Program-made: the position numbers and the translations under genes
In this document: one piece after another, positions 46,794 to 54,628 of the stretch
Layout: every line of letters begins with the position of its first letter
Position numbering within the stretch: position 1 is the first letter of the stretch
DNA from: Paractinoplanes aksuensis
GTDB lineage: Bacteria; Actinomycetota; Actinomycetes; Mycobacteriales; Micromonosporaceae
NCBI RefSeq assembly: GCF_024137025.1
Contig: NZ_JAMYJR010000021.1
Location: forward strand, 124,001-188,000
Direction: 5' to 3'
DNA length: 64,000 nucleotides
The notes under the pieces: generated by a model
Told to the model about the DNA's origin: nothing
What the model saw: only the letters and a program-made list of their open reading frames with translations
Database searches by the model: none

Positions 46794-47513
46794 TCAGGCT
46801 CCCGGAAGCGCGTAGCCGGCTTGAGGCAGGGGCACGGCGGACAGGTCGCCGCCGCGGCCGGCAACGGTCATGCCGCCGCCGAATGCTGCCATGATCACGG
46901 TTCCGGCAGTGTTGATGATGGTGGACGCCTGATTGACCAGCTTCACGAGCTCGACCGCCTGCCAGGCAGCGACGCCATATCCCGCGACGGCACCGATCCC
47001 GGTCTCCGCCGTGACGGTGCCGGCTGCGGCGGAGATGCCGATGATGATGGCCTTGTCAACGATGGCCTGCAGCAGGTTGCCGAGCTGGTTCGACAGCTGC
47101 CACGCGCCTTTGGCAGCCTCGTGATACCCCTTGGCCGCGTCGTACAGGGCGGCCTGTTGGCCGCTTGTCGCGGCGGCGAGCTCACTGAAGTACCTGTACG
47201 CGGCGTCGCTGGCGTTACCGTCCCACGTACGGTCAGCATCGATGGCGCCGGTTTGGATGTCGATCCCGACCTGCTGGAGAGCCTGGGCGAGGTTGCCCAT
47301 GGCATCGCCGAACCGGTAAAGCGCACCCCACTCACCAGTGAATGTGTCAGTGGCCAGGCCAAAGATGTCGACACCGGTCGTCTTCTCGATGATGTCGTTG
47401 ATCCACGCCGAAGGGCTCAGGTAGTTGAAAATGTCGACCGGGTTGACGAACCCGTTTGTGACGGTTTCATCGGGCTCACTCGGCGCTACCAGGAAGCGGG
47501 TCGCGTCGCTCAT
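46794..47513 (-). CDS. WXG-like putative type VII secretion substrate
   Basis: A 239-residue protein. The central region (about 60-140) forms a helical hairpin with Trp-Asp-Gly-Asn-Ala-Ser-Asp at the turn position, recalling the Trp-x-Gly of ESAT-6/WXG100 proteins. A hydrophobic, Gly/Ala-rich stretch (about 150-220) could form two membrane-inserting helices. No classical signal peptide is present. The layout resembles large ESX substrates with a membrane-active C-terminus. The gene lies 5 bases after the EspC-like gene. Confidence 0.55.
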   Translation of the reverse strand: MSDATRFLVAPSEPDETVTNGFVNPVDIFNYLSPSAWINDIIEKTTGVDIFGLATDTFTGEWGALYRFGDAMGNLAQALQQVGIDIQTGAIDADRTWDGNASDAAYRYFSELAAATSGQQAALYDAAKGYHEAAKGAWQLSNQLGNLLQAIVDKAIIIGISAAAGTVTAETGIGAVAGYGVAAWQAVELVKLVNQASTIINTAGTVIMAAFGGGMTVAGRGGDLSAVPLPQAGYALPGA

Positions 47514-47518
47514 GCCGA

Positions 47519-47851
47519 TCAGTCCCGGGTGATCTGAGGACGCGGGACGGCTGGATAGGACGCGTCGACGCGGGCTGCAGAAGCCCCGTCGGTGTCCTCG
47601 TACTCGTCGGCGATCTTGACCAGGGCTCGTTGAGATGTCTCGGTGATCTGCATCAGGTGGTCGAGCATGCCCTGCAGCTCAGCCATGAAGTCCCTGTGCC
47701 CACCGAACAACAGGCCGATGACCCCAGCCTCGTGAAAGCTGAAGTTCCCATTCGCCTGCACATACGCCTTCGCGTCAGCGACATCGCCATGAGTGTTGCC
47801 CAACTTGGCCGCGTATGCGCGCAGGTCGGCCGGCTCGACGTGAAAGCTCAC
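47519..47851 (-). CDS. EspC-like small protein with Tyr-x3-Asp export motif
   Basis: A 110-residue protein from GTG 47851 overlapping the previous stop (GTGA). The N-terminal pattern Val-Glu-Pro-Ala-Asp-Leu-Arg-Ala-Tyr-Ala-Ala-Lys-Leu and a long helical hairpin follow the EspC / type VII target family. Tyr-Glu-Asp-Thr-Asp near residue 89 after helix 2 matches the Y-x3-D/E secretion signal of ESX substrates. The partner is probably the following WXG-like protein. No ESX core genes (eccC and so on) are in the window. Confidence 0.65.
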   Translation of the reverse strand: MSFHVEPADLRAYAAKLGNTHGDVADAKAYVQANGNFSFHEAGVIGLLFGGHRDFMAELQGMLDHLMQITETSQRALVKIADEYEDTDGASAARVDASYPAVPRPQITRD

Positions 47852-48168
47852 GCTCTTCCCATCTCGTAGAGGCCGTAGGCGCCGCCGATCAGTAGCACCA
47901 TTCCCGCGATGCCGTAGACCAGGGCCTTCGGCCAGATCCGGTCGAGGACTGCCTTGTCGTCCGTGCGATGCAGCTGGAGCGAGAAATAGGAGGCCGGCAC
48001 GAACGCACACCCAGGGATGAGCGCGACCAGGACATTAAGGAGCGGGAACTCTGCTCCCTGGAATGCACCAGCGATTCCCGCGATCAGCACAACAACCCAG
48101 ACGAAAGCCAGGAAGAGCACGAACTTGCCGACCCAGCGGCGCATCTCCGTCGCAGGGGTAACCGACAT
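47848..48168 (-). CDS. small membrane protein, first gene of the T7SS-like cluster
   Basis: A 106-residue protein from ATG 48168 with GGAGG 8 bases upstream. Three hydrophobic segments lie at about 12-34, 43-62 and 83-103. No catalytic motif is seen. Such small multi-pass proteins often precede EspC/WXG pairs in Micromonosporaceae, as I recall; the role is unknown. Its stop overlaps the next start. Confidence 0.65.
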   Translation of the reverse strand: MSVTPATEMRRWVGKFVLFLAFVWVVVLIAGIAGAFQGAEFPLLNVLVALIPGCAFVPASYFSLQLHRTDDKAVLDRIWPKALVYGIAGMVLLIGGAYGLYEMGRA

Positions 48169-48227
48169 CGGGAGTCCTCCAAGGTTGGTGAGACAGCACG
48201 AAGGTATCAACATGGATCCATCGGTGT

Positions 48228-48478
48228 GTTGACCTTGGGCACCCTGGCGATTCACAAGATCGACGAGAAATGCGCCGGCACGCAGGTCCTGGTAATCACC
48301 CACAGCGCCTTCATTCTCGACAAGCTGGGCCCCGATGAGCTGATCCTCTGAGCAGCACAGGTGGGCAGCGCATCACCGAGCTACGTCGGGACACCGTCGA
48401 CTACTTCAAGAAACTCTCCGGCTACGACACCTTGCGCCTGGTTCTCGCCGAACGCGCGCGAACCTCTAGCGCTGTGAA
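48228..48478 (+). pseudogene. decayed fragment of an OLD/AAA-type ATP-dependent nuclease
   Basis: Two short frames carry conserved pieces of one gene. The first gives Gly-Thr-Gln-Val-Leu-Val-Ile-Thr-His-Ser-Ala-Phe-Ile-Leu-Asp (the ABC/SMC-like D-loop/H-loop region, ending at TGA 48351). In a different frame, Arg-Ile-Thr-Glu-Leu-Arg-Arg-Asp-Thr-Val-Asp-Tyr-Phe (about 48370-48465) continues into Leu-Arg-Leu-Val-Leu-Ala-Glu-Arg. This order is that of the ATPase-TOPRIM junction of OLD-family nucleases. Both ends are missing, so it is a relic, perhaps of a defence gene. Confidence 0.55.
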
Positions 48479-48484
48479 AGATTT

Positions 48485-48494
48485 TATGCATAAG
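48485..48494. promoter_or_regulatory. 10-bp palindrome TTATGCATAA before the hut regulator
   Basis: A perfect AT-rich palindrome in GC-rich DNA, about 9 bases upstream of the RpiR-type start. It may hold the -10 box and an autoregulatory operator for the hut operon. Confidence 0.4.
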
Positions 48495-48502
48495 CTGCGG
48501 GT

Positions 48503-49351
48503 GTGAATGACGGAGGGGTCAGGGCGGGTGAGCGGGTGCTCGACCTGTTTGCCGGGGCTCGGTTGACGCCCACGCAGCGGCGGATCGCGCACTGTCTCGT
48601 GGAGCATGCGACCAAGGTGGCCTACCTCTCCGCGGCCGAGGTGGCCGACCTGGCCGGGGTCAGTCAGCCGTCGGTCACGCGGTTCGCCATCGCGCTCGGT
48701 TACGAGGGGTATCCGGCGCTGCGGCGCGTGCTGCGGGAACTGACCGACGGGTCCGACGGTGACCCGGGCCGGGAGCACAACGCCATGCAGGGGGCGATCG
48801 CCGCCGAGGCGGACCACCTGGCCAAGCTCTGCCAGCAGCTGGAACGGCTCGACGACGTACGCCGGGGGGCTGAACTCCTGGTGGCGAGCCGGCCGCTGCC
48901 GGTGCTGGGGTTGCGGTCGGCGGCGCCGCTCGTGGGGTATTTCGGGTATTTCGCCAGCAAGGTGCATCCGGACGTGCGGGTGCTCGATTCGGGGGGCACG
49001 TCGCTGCTCGACCGGCTCGATCAGGCCCGCGCGGCCGGCGCCGGTGCGATGCTGGCGCTGGTGCTGCCGCGCTATCCGCGGGAGTCGCTGGAGGCGGTGC
49101 GCGAGGCCAAGAGCATGGGGTACGCGGTGGTGGCGATCACCGACTCGGCCGTGTCCCCGGTGGCCGAGCACGCCGATGTCGTGCTGCCCGCCGCGGTCGG
49201 CACGCGGCTGGTGTTCGACCTGCACACGGGGCCGATGGCGATGGCGATGGTGGTGCTTCAGGCGATGTGCGACGCCGACCCCGAACCGGTGCAGCAGCGG
49301 CTGGAGCAGTTCGAGGCGACGGCCACCCGCCGGCAGATCTTTCAAGCGTGA
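48503..49351 (+). CDS. MurR/RpiR-family regulator of the hut operon
   Basis: A 282-residue protein. The N-terminal HTH_6 domain (about 10-85) shows Ala-Asp-Leu-Ala-Gly-Val-Ser-Gln-Pro-Ser-Val-Thr-Arg-Phe-Ala and a SIS domain (about 120-255) binds a metabolite. It is first in the operon, 12 bases before hutU, so it probably senses urocanate or another histidine-pathway intermediate and controls its own operon. RpiR-type hut regulators are known in several actinobacteria, to my recollection. GTG start. Confidence 0.88.
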   Translation: MNDGGVRAGERVLDLFAGARLTPTQRRIAHCLVEHATKVAYLSAAEVADLAGVSQPSVTRFAIALGYEGYPALRRVLRELTDGSDGDPGREHNAMQGAIAAEADHLAKLCQQLERLDDVRRGAELLVASRPLPVLGLRSAAPLVGYFGYFASKVHPDVRVLDSGGTSLLDRLDQARAAGAGAMLALVLPRYPRESLEAVREAKSMGYAVVAITDSAVSPVAEHADVVLPAAVGTRLVFDLHTGPMAMAMVVLQAMCDADPEPVQQRLEQFEATATRRQIFQA

Positions 49352-49363
49352 GGAAGGGCGACG

Positions 49364-51004
49364 ATGTCGGAGATCCGGGCGCCACGCGGCGCGGCGTACA
49401 CCGCTAAGGGCTGGCCGCAGGAGGCCGCCAAGCGGATGCTGATGAACAACCTCGACCCGGACGTGGCCGAGCGCCCGGAAGACCTGGTGGTCTACGGCGG
49501 CACGGGGCGGGCGGCGCGCGACTGGCCGTCGTACCACGCGATCGTCCGCGAGCTGGACGAGCTGGCCGGTGACGAGACGCTGCTGGTGCAGTCGGGTCGT
49601 CCGGTGGGCGTGTTCCGTACGCACGAATGGGCCCCTCGGGTGCTGATCGCCAACTCGAACCTGGTCGGGGACTGGGCCACCTGGCCCGAGTTCCGCCGGC
49701 TCGAGCACCAGGGCCTGACCATGTACGGGCAGATGACCGCCGGGTCGTGGATCTACATCGGCACCCAGGGCATCCTGCAGGGCACGTACGAGACGTTCGC
49801 CGCCGTCGCCGCCAAGCGGTTCAACGGCACGCTGGCCGGCACGCTGACCCTGACCGGCGGCTGCGGCGGCATGGGCGGCGCGCAGCCGCTGGCCGTGACC
49901 ATGAACGGTGGCGTCTGCCTGATCGTCGACGTCGACCGCACCCGCCTGCAGCGCCGGGTCGACACCCGCTACCTGGACGAGATCGCCGACGATCTGGACG
50001 ACGCCCTCGCGCGCGCTCTCGCCGCGAAGGCCGAGAAGAGAGCCGTCTCCATCGGCGTCGTCGGCAACGCGGCGCTGGTGTTCGGCGAGATCCTGACCCG
50101 CGGGGTCGAGGTCGACATCGTGACCGACCAGACCAGCGCCCACGACCCGCTGTCGTACCTGCCGGTCGGTATCGATCTCGAGGACGCGGCGGAGTACGCC
50201 CGCGCCAAGCCCGACGAGTTCACCGACCGCGCCCGCGGCAGCATGGCCAAGCAGGTCGCCGCGATGGTCGGGTTCATGGACGCCGGGGCCGAGGTGTTCG
50301 ACTACGGCAACTCGATCCGCGGCGAGGCCAAGCTGGCCGGGTTCGAGCGCGCCTTCGAGTTCCCCGGCTTCGTCCCGGCGTACATCCGGCCGCTCTTCGC
50401 CGAAGGCAAGGGTCCGTTCCGCTGGGCCGCGCTCAGCGGCGACCCGGCCGACATCGCCGCCACCGACAAGGCCGTGCTCGATCTATTCCCCGAGAACGAG
50501 TCGCTGGCCCGCTGGATGAAGATGGCCGAGGAGCGGGTCGCGTTCCAGGGTCTGCCCGCCCGCATCTGCTGGCTCGGCTACGGCGAGCGCGACAAGGCCG
50601 GCGTACGGTTCAACGACATGGTCGCGTCGGGCGAGCTCAAGGCCCCGATCGTGATCGGCCGCGACCACCTCGACTCGGGCTCGGTCGCCTCGCCCTACCG
50701 CGAGACCGAGTCGATGCTCGACGGCTCCGACGCCATCGCCGACTGGCCGCTGCTCAACGCGCTGCTCAACACAGCCAGCGGGGCCAGCTGGGTCTCGATC
50801 CACCACGGCGGCGGGGTCGGCATCGGCCGGTCCATCCACGCCGGGCAGGTCTGCGTGGCCGACGGCACGCCGCTGGCCGGGCAGAAGATCGAGCGGGTGC
50901 TGACCAACGACCCGGGTACGGGCGTCATGCGGCACGTCGACGCCGGCTACGAGTCCGAGGCCGCGGCGGGCGTGCACCTGCCGATGCGGCGGGATGCCCA
51001 GTGA
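49364..51004 (+). CDS. hutU: urocanate hydratase
   Basis: A 546-residue enzyme. NAD+-dependent hydration of urocanate to imidazolone propionate, step 2 of histidine degradation. Family signatures seen include Tyr-Gly-Gly-Thr-Gly-Arg-Ala near residue 44, Thr-Gly-Gly-Cys-Gly-Gly-Met-Gly-Gly-Ala-Gln near 165, and Ser-Ile-His-His-Gly-Gly-Gly-Val-Gly-Ile-Gly near 479. Full length. ATG 49364 has GAGGAAGGG upstream. Its stop overlaps the next GTG. Confidence 0.95.
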   Translation: MSEIRAPRGAAYTAKGWPQEAAKRMLMNNLDPDVAERPEDLVVYGGTGRAARDWPSYHAIVRELDELAGDETLLVQSGRPVGVFRTHEWAPRVLIANSNLVGDWATWPEFRRLEHQGLTMYGQMTAGSWIYIGTQGILQGTYETFAAVAAKRFNGTLAGTLTLTGGCGGMGGAQPLAVTMNGGVCLIVDVDRTRLQRRVDTRYLDEIADDLDDALARALAAKAEKRAVSIGVVGNAALVFGEILTRGVEVDIVTDQTSAHDPLSYLPVGIDLEDAAEYARAKPDEFTDRARGSMAKQVAAMVGFMDAGAEVFDYGNSIRGEAKLAGFERAFEFPGFVPAYIRPLFAEGKGPFRWAALSGDPADIAATDKAVLDLFPENESLARWMKMAEERVAFQGLPARICWLGYGERDKAGVRFNDMVASGELKAPIVIGRDHLDSGSVASPYRETESMLDGSDAIADWPLLNALLNTASGASWVSIHHGGGVGIGRSIHAGQVCVADGTPLAGQKIERVLTNDPGTGVMRHVDAGYESEAAAGVHLPMRRDAQ

Positions 51005-52176
51005 CAGCGACTTTCGCCGAGCTCTGGAACGGGATCGCGCCGATCGGCCGGGCCCGTAACGGCGGCTACCTGCGGTATGCGCTGGAGGAACCCGAACTCG
51101 TGCTGCGCGACTGGTTCCGTAACCAGGCCGCCCGCCGCGACATGCCGGTCACCGACGACGGCAACGGCAACCTGTTCGCCTGGTGGGGCGACCAGTGGGG
51201 CCACGACGCGGTGCTCACCGGCTCGCACTTCGACTCGGTGCCGCACGGCGGCGGCTTCGACGGCCCGCTCGGCATCGTCAGCGCGTTCCTGGCCATCGAC
51301 GAGATGCGCCGCCAGGGCCGGGTGCCGCGCCGGCCGATCGCCGTGGTCGCCTTCGTCGAGGAGGAGGGTGGCCGGTTCGGCGTGCCCTGCCTGGGGTCGC
51401 GGCTGCTGAGCGGGGCGATCGAGCCCGAACAGGCGGCGGCGCTGACCGACCGCGAGGGCATCACGTTCGGCGAGGCCCTCGGGGGTACGCCGGCCGGGCG
51501 CCTGCCCGGGCTCACCGGCCGGATCAACGCGCTGGTCGAGCTGCACATCGAGCAGGGGCGCGCGCTCGACGTCCCGGTCGGGGTGGCCAGCGCGATCTGG
51601 CCCCACGGGCGCTGGCGGTTCGACTTCACCGGCATCGGCGACCACGCGGGCACGACGAGCATGACGGACCGGCGCGACCCGATGCTGACCTTCGCGTACA
51701 CGGTGCTGGCGGCCAACAAGGAGGCCCGGCTGGCCGGGGCGCACGCCACGATGGCCCGGGTCGAGGTGGAACCGAACGCCACCAACGCGATCCCGTCGCT
51801 GGTGCGGGCCTGGCTGGACGCGCGGGCGGCCGAGACGGGCACGCTCGACGGGGTGGTCGACGCCGTGGTCAAGCGGGCCCACGACCGCGCCGGGCGGGAC
51901 GGCACCGAGGTCACGGTGACGTCGGAGTCGTTCAGCGCCGAGGTGACGTTCGAGAAGTCGCTCGCCGCACGGCTCTCGTCGCTGCTGGGCGACGTCCCGA
52001 TCCTGCCCACGGGGGCCGGGCACGACGCGGGGGTGCTGTCGGCCCACGTGCCGACGGCCATGCTGTTCGTGCGCAACCCGACGGGCGTCTCGCACTCGCC
52101 GGCCGAGCATGCCGAGGAGGAGGACTGCGTGGCCGGCATCGGCGCGCTCGCGCGGGTGCTGGGCGACCTCACATGA
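51001..52176 (+). CDS. M20 amidohydrolase (allantoate-amidohydrolase-like) in the hut operon
   Basis: A 391-residue di-metal hydrolase. Ligand motifs are Thr-Gly-Ser-His-Phe-Asp-Ser-Val near residue 72 (His and Asp), Glu-Glu-Glu-Gly-Gly-Arg-Phe near 119, Glu-Leu-His-Ile-Glu-Gln-Gly near 179, and Gly-Ala-Gly-His-Asp-Ala-Gly near 339 with a final His. It belongs to the N-carbamoyl/allantoate amidohydrolase branch of M20. With hutF present but no hutG in sight, it most likely removes formate from N-formyl-L-glutamate, the product of HutF. Coupled to hutU (GTGA) and hutF (ATGA). Confidence 0.88.
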   Translation: MTATFAELWNGIAPIGRARNGGYLRYALEEPELVLRDWFRNQAARRDMPVTDDGNGNLFAWWGDQWGHDAVLTGSHFDSVPHGGGFDGPLGIVSAFLAIDEMRRQGRVPRRPIAVVAFVEEEGGRFGVPCLGSRLLSGAIEPEQAAALTDREGITFGEALGGTPAGRLPGLTGRINALVELHIEQGRALDVPVGVASAIWPHGRWRFDFTGIGDHAGTTSMTDRRDPMLTFAYTVLAANKEARLAGAHATMARVEVEPNATNAIPSLVRAWLDARAAETGTLDGVVDAVVKRAHDRAGRDGTEVTVTSESFSAEVTFEKSLAARLSSLLGDVPILPTGAGHDAGVLSAHVPTAMLFVRNPTGVSHSPAEHAEEEDCVAGIGALARVLGDLT

Positions 52177-53480
52177 CGACCTATTTCGCCGCGTACGCCT
52201 GGACGGGCGCGGCGGTCGAGGCCGACGTCCGCATCGAGGTGACGGACGGGGTGATCACGTCGGTGACGCCGGGCGCCGAGCGGTCGGGCACCACCCTGCC
52301 CGGCCTGGTGCTGCCCGGCTTCGCCAACGCGCACTCGCACGCTTTCCACCGCGCGCTTCGCGGGCGTACCCATGCGGGCGGCGGCAGTTTCTGGACATGG
52401 CGCGACCTCATGTACGACGTGGCCGGGCGGCTCGATCCGGACAGCTATCGCGCATTGGCCCGAGCCGTTTTCGCCGAGATGGCGCTGTCGGGGATCACCG
52501 CGGTCGGCGAGTTCCACTATCTGCACCACGGGCCGGACGGCGTGCCCTACAACGACCCGAACGCGATGGGCAACGCACTGCTGGAAGCAGCGGCCGACGC
52601 CGGCATCCGGATCACCCTGCTGGACACGCTCTACCTGACGGCCACAGTGGACGGTAAGCCGCTCGAAGGTGTTCAGCGCCGCTTCGGCGACGGCGATATC
52701 GACGGCTGGTCCGACCGGTTCTCCGGCCTGCGCTCCGAACCGCACGCCAAGATCGGCGCCGCGCTGCATTCGGTGCGGGCCGTGCCGGCCTCGGCGATGG
52801 CGACTTTCGCGGACCGGACGGCGGGACTGCCGGTTCACGTCCACTTGTCCGAGCAACGCGCGGAGAACGAGCAAACCCTGGCCACGTACGGATGCACCCC
52901 GGCCGAATTACTCGAGCGTCACGGTGTCTGGCGCGACGACACCGTGGCCGTACACGCGACGCATCTCACCGACCGCGACATCGACATTCTGGGCGGTCAC
53001 CACGTGTGCTTCTGCCCCACCACCGAACGCGACCTGGCGGACGGCATCGGCCCAGCCCGCCGGCTCGCTGACGCGGGAGTCCGGTTGAGCCTCGGCAGTG
53101 ACAGCCACGCCGTGATCGACCAGTTCGAGGAGTTGCGCGGGCTGGAGATGAACGACCGGCTCGCCACCGAACAGCGCGGCCGGTTCACCCCCGCCGAGCT
53201 GATCGCCGCCGCGGCCAACCACGACGCGATCGGCTGGCCCGACGCCGGCGAGATCGCCGTGGGCCACCGAGCTGATTTCGTCTGCGTGAGCCTCGGCAGT
53301 GTTCGTACCGCCGGCTCCGACCCCGCCCAGATCGTCCTGGCCGCCACCGCGGCCGACGTCACCCACGTGATCGCCGACGGCCGCACGATCGTGGCCGACG
53401 GCCGGCACACCACTATCGACGTGCCCCGCGCGCTGGCCGAGGCGATCGGACCGCTCACCACGGAAGGACGGCGGCCGTGA
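52173..53480 (+). CDS. hutF: formimidoylglutamate deiminase
   Basis: A 435-residue amidohydrolase-superfamily TIM barrel. Deiminates N-formimidoyl-L-glutamate to N-formyl-L-glutamate plus ammonia. Metal ligands His-Ser-His-Ala-Phe-His near residue 54, the substrate-site His-Leu-Ser-Glu-Gln near 224, His-Ala-Thr-His and Gly-Ser-Asp-Ser-His near 309. Full length. It defines the two-step HutF branch. Overlaps both neighbours by 4 bases. Confidence 0.93.
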   Translation: MTTYFAAYAWTGAAVEADVRIEVTDGVITSVTPGAERSGTTLPGLVLPGFANAHSHAFHRALRGRTHAGGGSFWTWRDLMYDVAGRLDPDSYRALARAVFAEMALSGITAVGEFHYLHHGPDGVPYNDPNAMGNALLEAAADAGIRITLLDTLYLTATVDGKPLEGVQRRFGDGDIDGWSDRFSGLRSEPHAKIGAALHSVRAVPASAMATFADRTAGLPVHVHLSEQRAENEQTLATYGCTPAELLERHGVWRDDTVAVHATHLTDRDIDILGGHHVCFCPTTERDLADGIGPARRLADAGVRLSLGSDSHAVIDQFEELRGLEMNDRLATEQRGRFTPAELIAAAANHDAIGWPDAGEIAVGHRADFVCVSLGSVRTAGSDPAQIVLAATAADVTHVIADGRTIVADGRHTTIDVPRALAEAIGPLTTEGRRP

Positions 53481-54628
53481 GCATCCTGGTCGACAACGTC
53501 GGCGAACTCGTCACCAACGACGAGGGCGACGGCCTGCTCGGTGTGCGGACGGACATGGCCGTGGCCATCGAGGGCGACCGGATCGCCTGGGTCGGGCCGA
53601 AGGCGCAGGCCCCGGCGGCTGACCAGCGGATCGACGCTCGGGGGCAGGCCGTGCTGCCGGGCTTTGTGGACAGTCATGCCCACCTGGTGTTCGCGGGTGA
53701 CCGGGCCGCCGAGTTCGGGGCGCGGATGGCCGGCAAGCCGTACACCGGCGGCGGCATCCGCACCACGGTCGCCGCGACCCGGGCCGCCGGCGACGACGAG
53801 TTGCTGCGCAACGCCGGTCGGCTGGTGGCCGAGGCGCGGCGCCAGGGCACGACCACGATCGAGATCAAGAGCGGGTACGGGCTGACCGTGGCCGACGAGG
53901 CGCGGTCGTTGCGCCTGGCCCGGGAGCTCAGCGGCGAGACGACGTTCCTGGGCGCGCACGTGGTGCCGGCCGGGACCGACCCCGGTGAGTACGTGGATCT
54001 GGTGCGCGGCGAGATGCTGGCGGCCTGTGCCCCGTACGCGAAATGGGTTGATGTCTTCTGCGATCGCGGAGCGTTCGACGAGGAGCAGACGCGCGCGATC
54101 CTCACCGCCGGTAAGCAGCTGGGCCTGGGTCTGCGGGTGCACGCCAACCAGTTGGTCGAGGGGCCCGGCGTGCGGCTGGCGGTCGAGCTGGGCGCGGCCA
54201 GCGCCGACCACTGCACGCACCTGAGCAGCGCCGACGTCGACGCGCTGGCCGATTCCGAGACGGTCGCGACGCTGCTGCCGGGGGCCGAGTTCTCGACCCG
54301 GTCGCCCTACCCGGATGCGCGGCGGCTGATCGAGGCCGGTGTCACGGTCGCGCTGGCTACCGACTGCAACCCCGGCTCCTCGTACACATCGTCGATGCCG
54401 TTCTGTATCGCGCTCGCCGTCCGTGACATGCGGATGACCCCGGCCGAGGCCGTGCACGCGGCGACGGTCGGCGGCGCCCGCGCGTTGCGCCGCGACGACA
54501 TCGGACATCTGCGCGTCGGCGCCCGCGCCGACCTGACGGTGCTCGACGCGCCGTCCTACCTGCACCTGGCCTACCGGCCCGGCGTACCCCTGGTCAGCAA
54601 AGTTCTGCACAACGGAGTGCTCTCATGA
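53477..54628 (+). CDS. hutI: imidazolonepropionase
   Basis: A 383-residue metal-dependent hydrolase. Opens imidazolone propionate to N-formimidoyl-L-glutamate. Asp-Ser-His-Ala-His-Leu-Val-Phe near residue 68 provides the first two metal His, Ile-Glu-Ile-Lys-Ser-Gly-Tyr-Gly is the family signature, and Ala-Thr-Asp-Cys-Asn-Pro-Gly near 294 carries the metal Asp. GTG start overlapping the hutF stop; stop overlapping hutH. Confidence 0.95.
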   Translation: MSILVDNVGELVTNDEGDGLLGVRTDMAVAIEGDRIAWVGPKAQAPAADQRIDARGQAVLPGFVDSHAHLVFAGDRAAEFGARMAGKPYTGGGIRTTVAATRAAGDDELLRNAGRLVAEARRQGTTTIEIKSGYGLTVADEARSLRLARELSGETTFLGAHVVPAGTDPGEYVDLVRGEMLAACAPYAKWVDVFCDRGAFDEEQTRAILTAGKQLGLGLRVHANQLVEGPGVRLAVELGAASADHCTHLSSADVDALADSETVATLLPGAEFSTRSPYPDARRLIEAGVTVALATDCNPGSSYTSSMPFCIALAVRDMRMTPAEAVHAATVGGARALRRDDIGHLRVGARADLTVLDAPSYLHLAYRPGVPLVSKVLHNGVLS

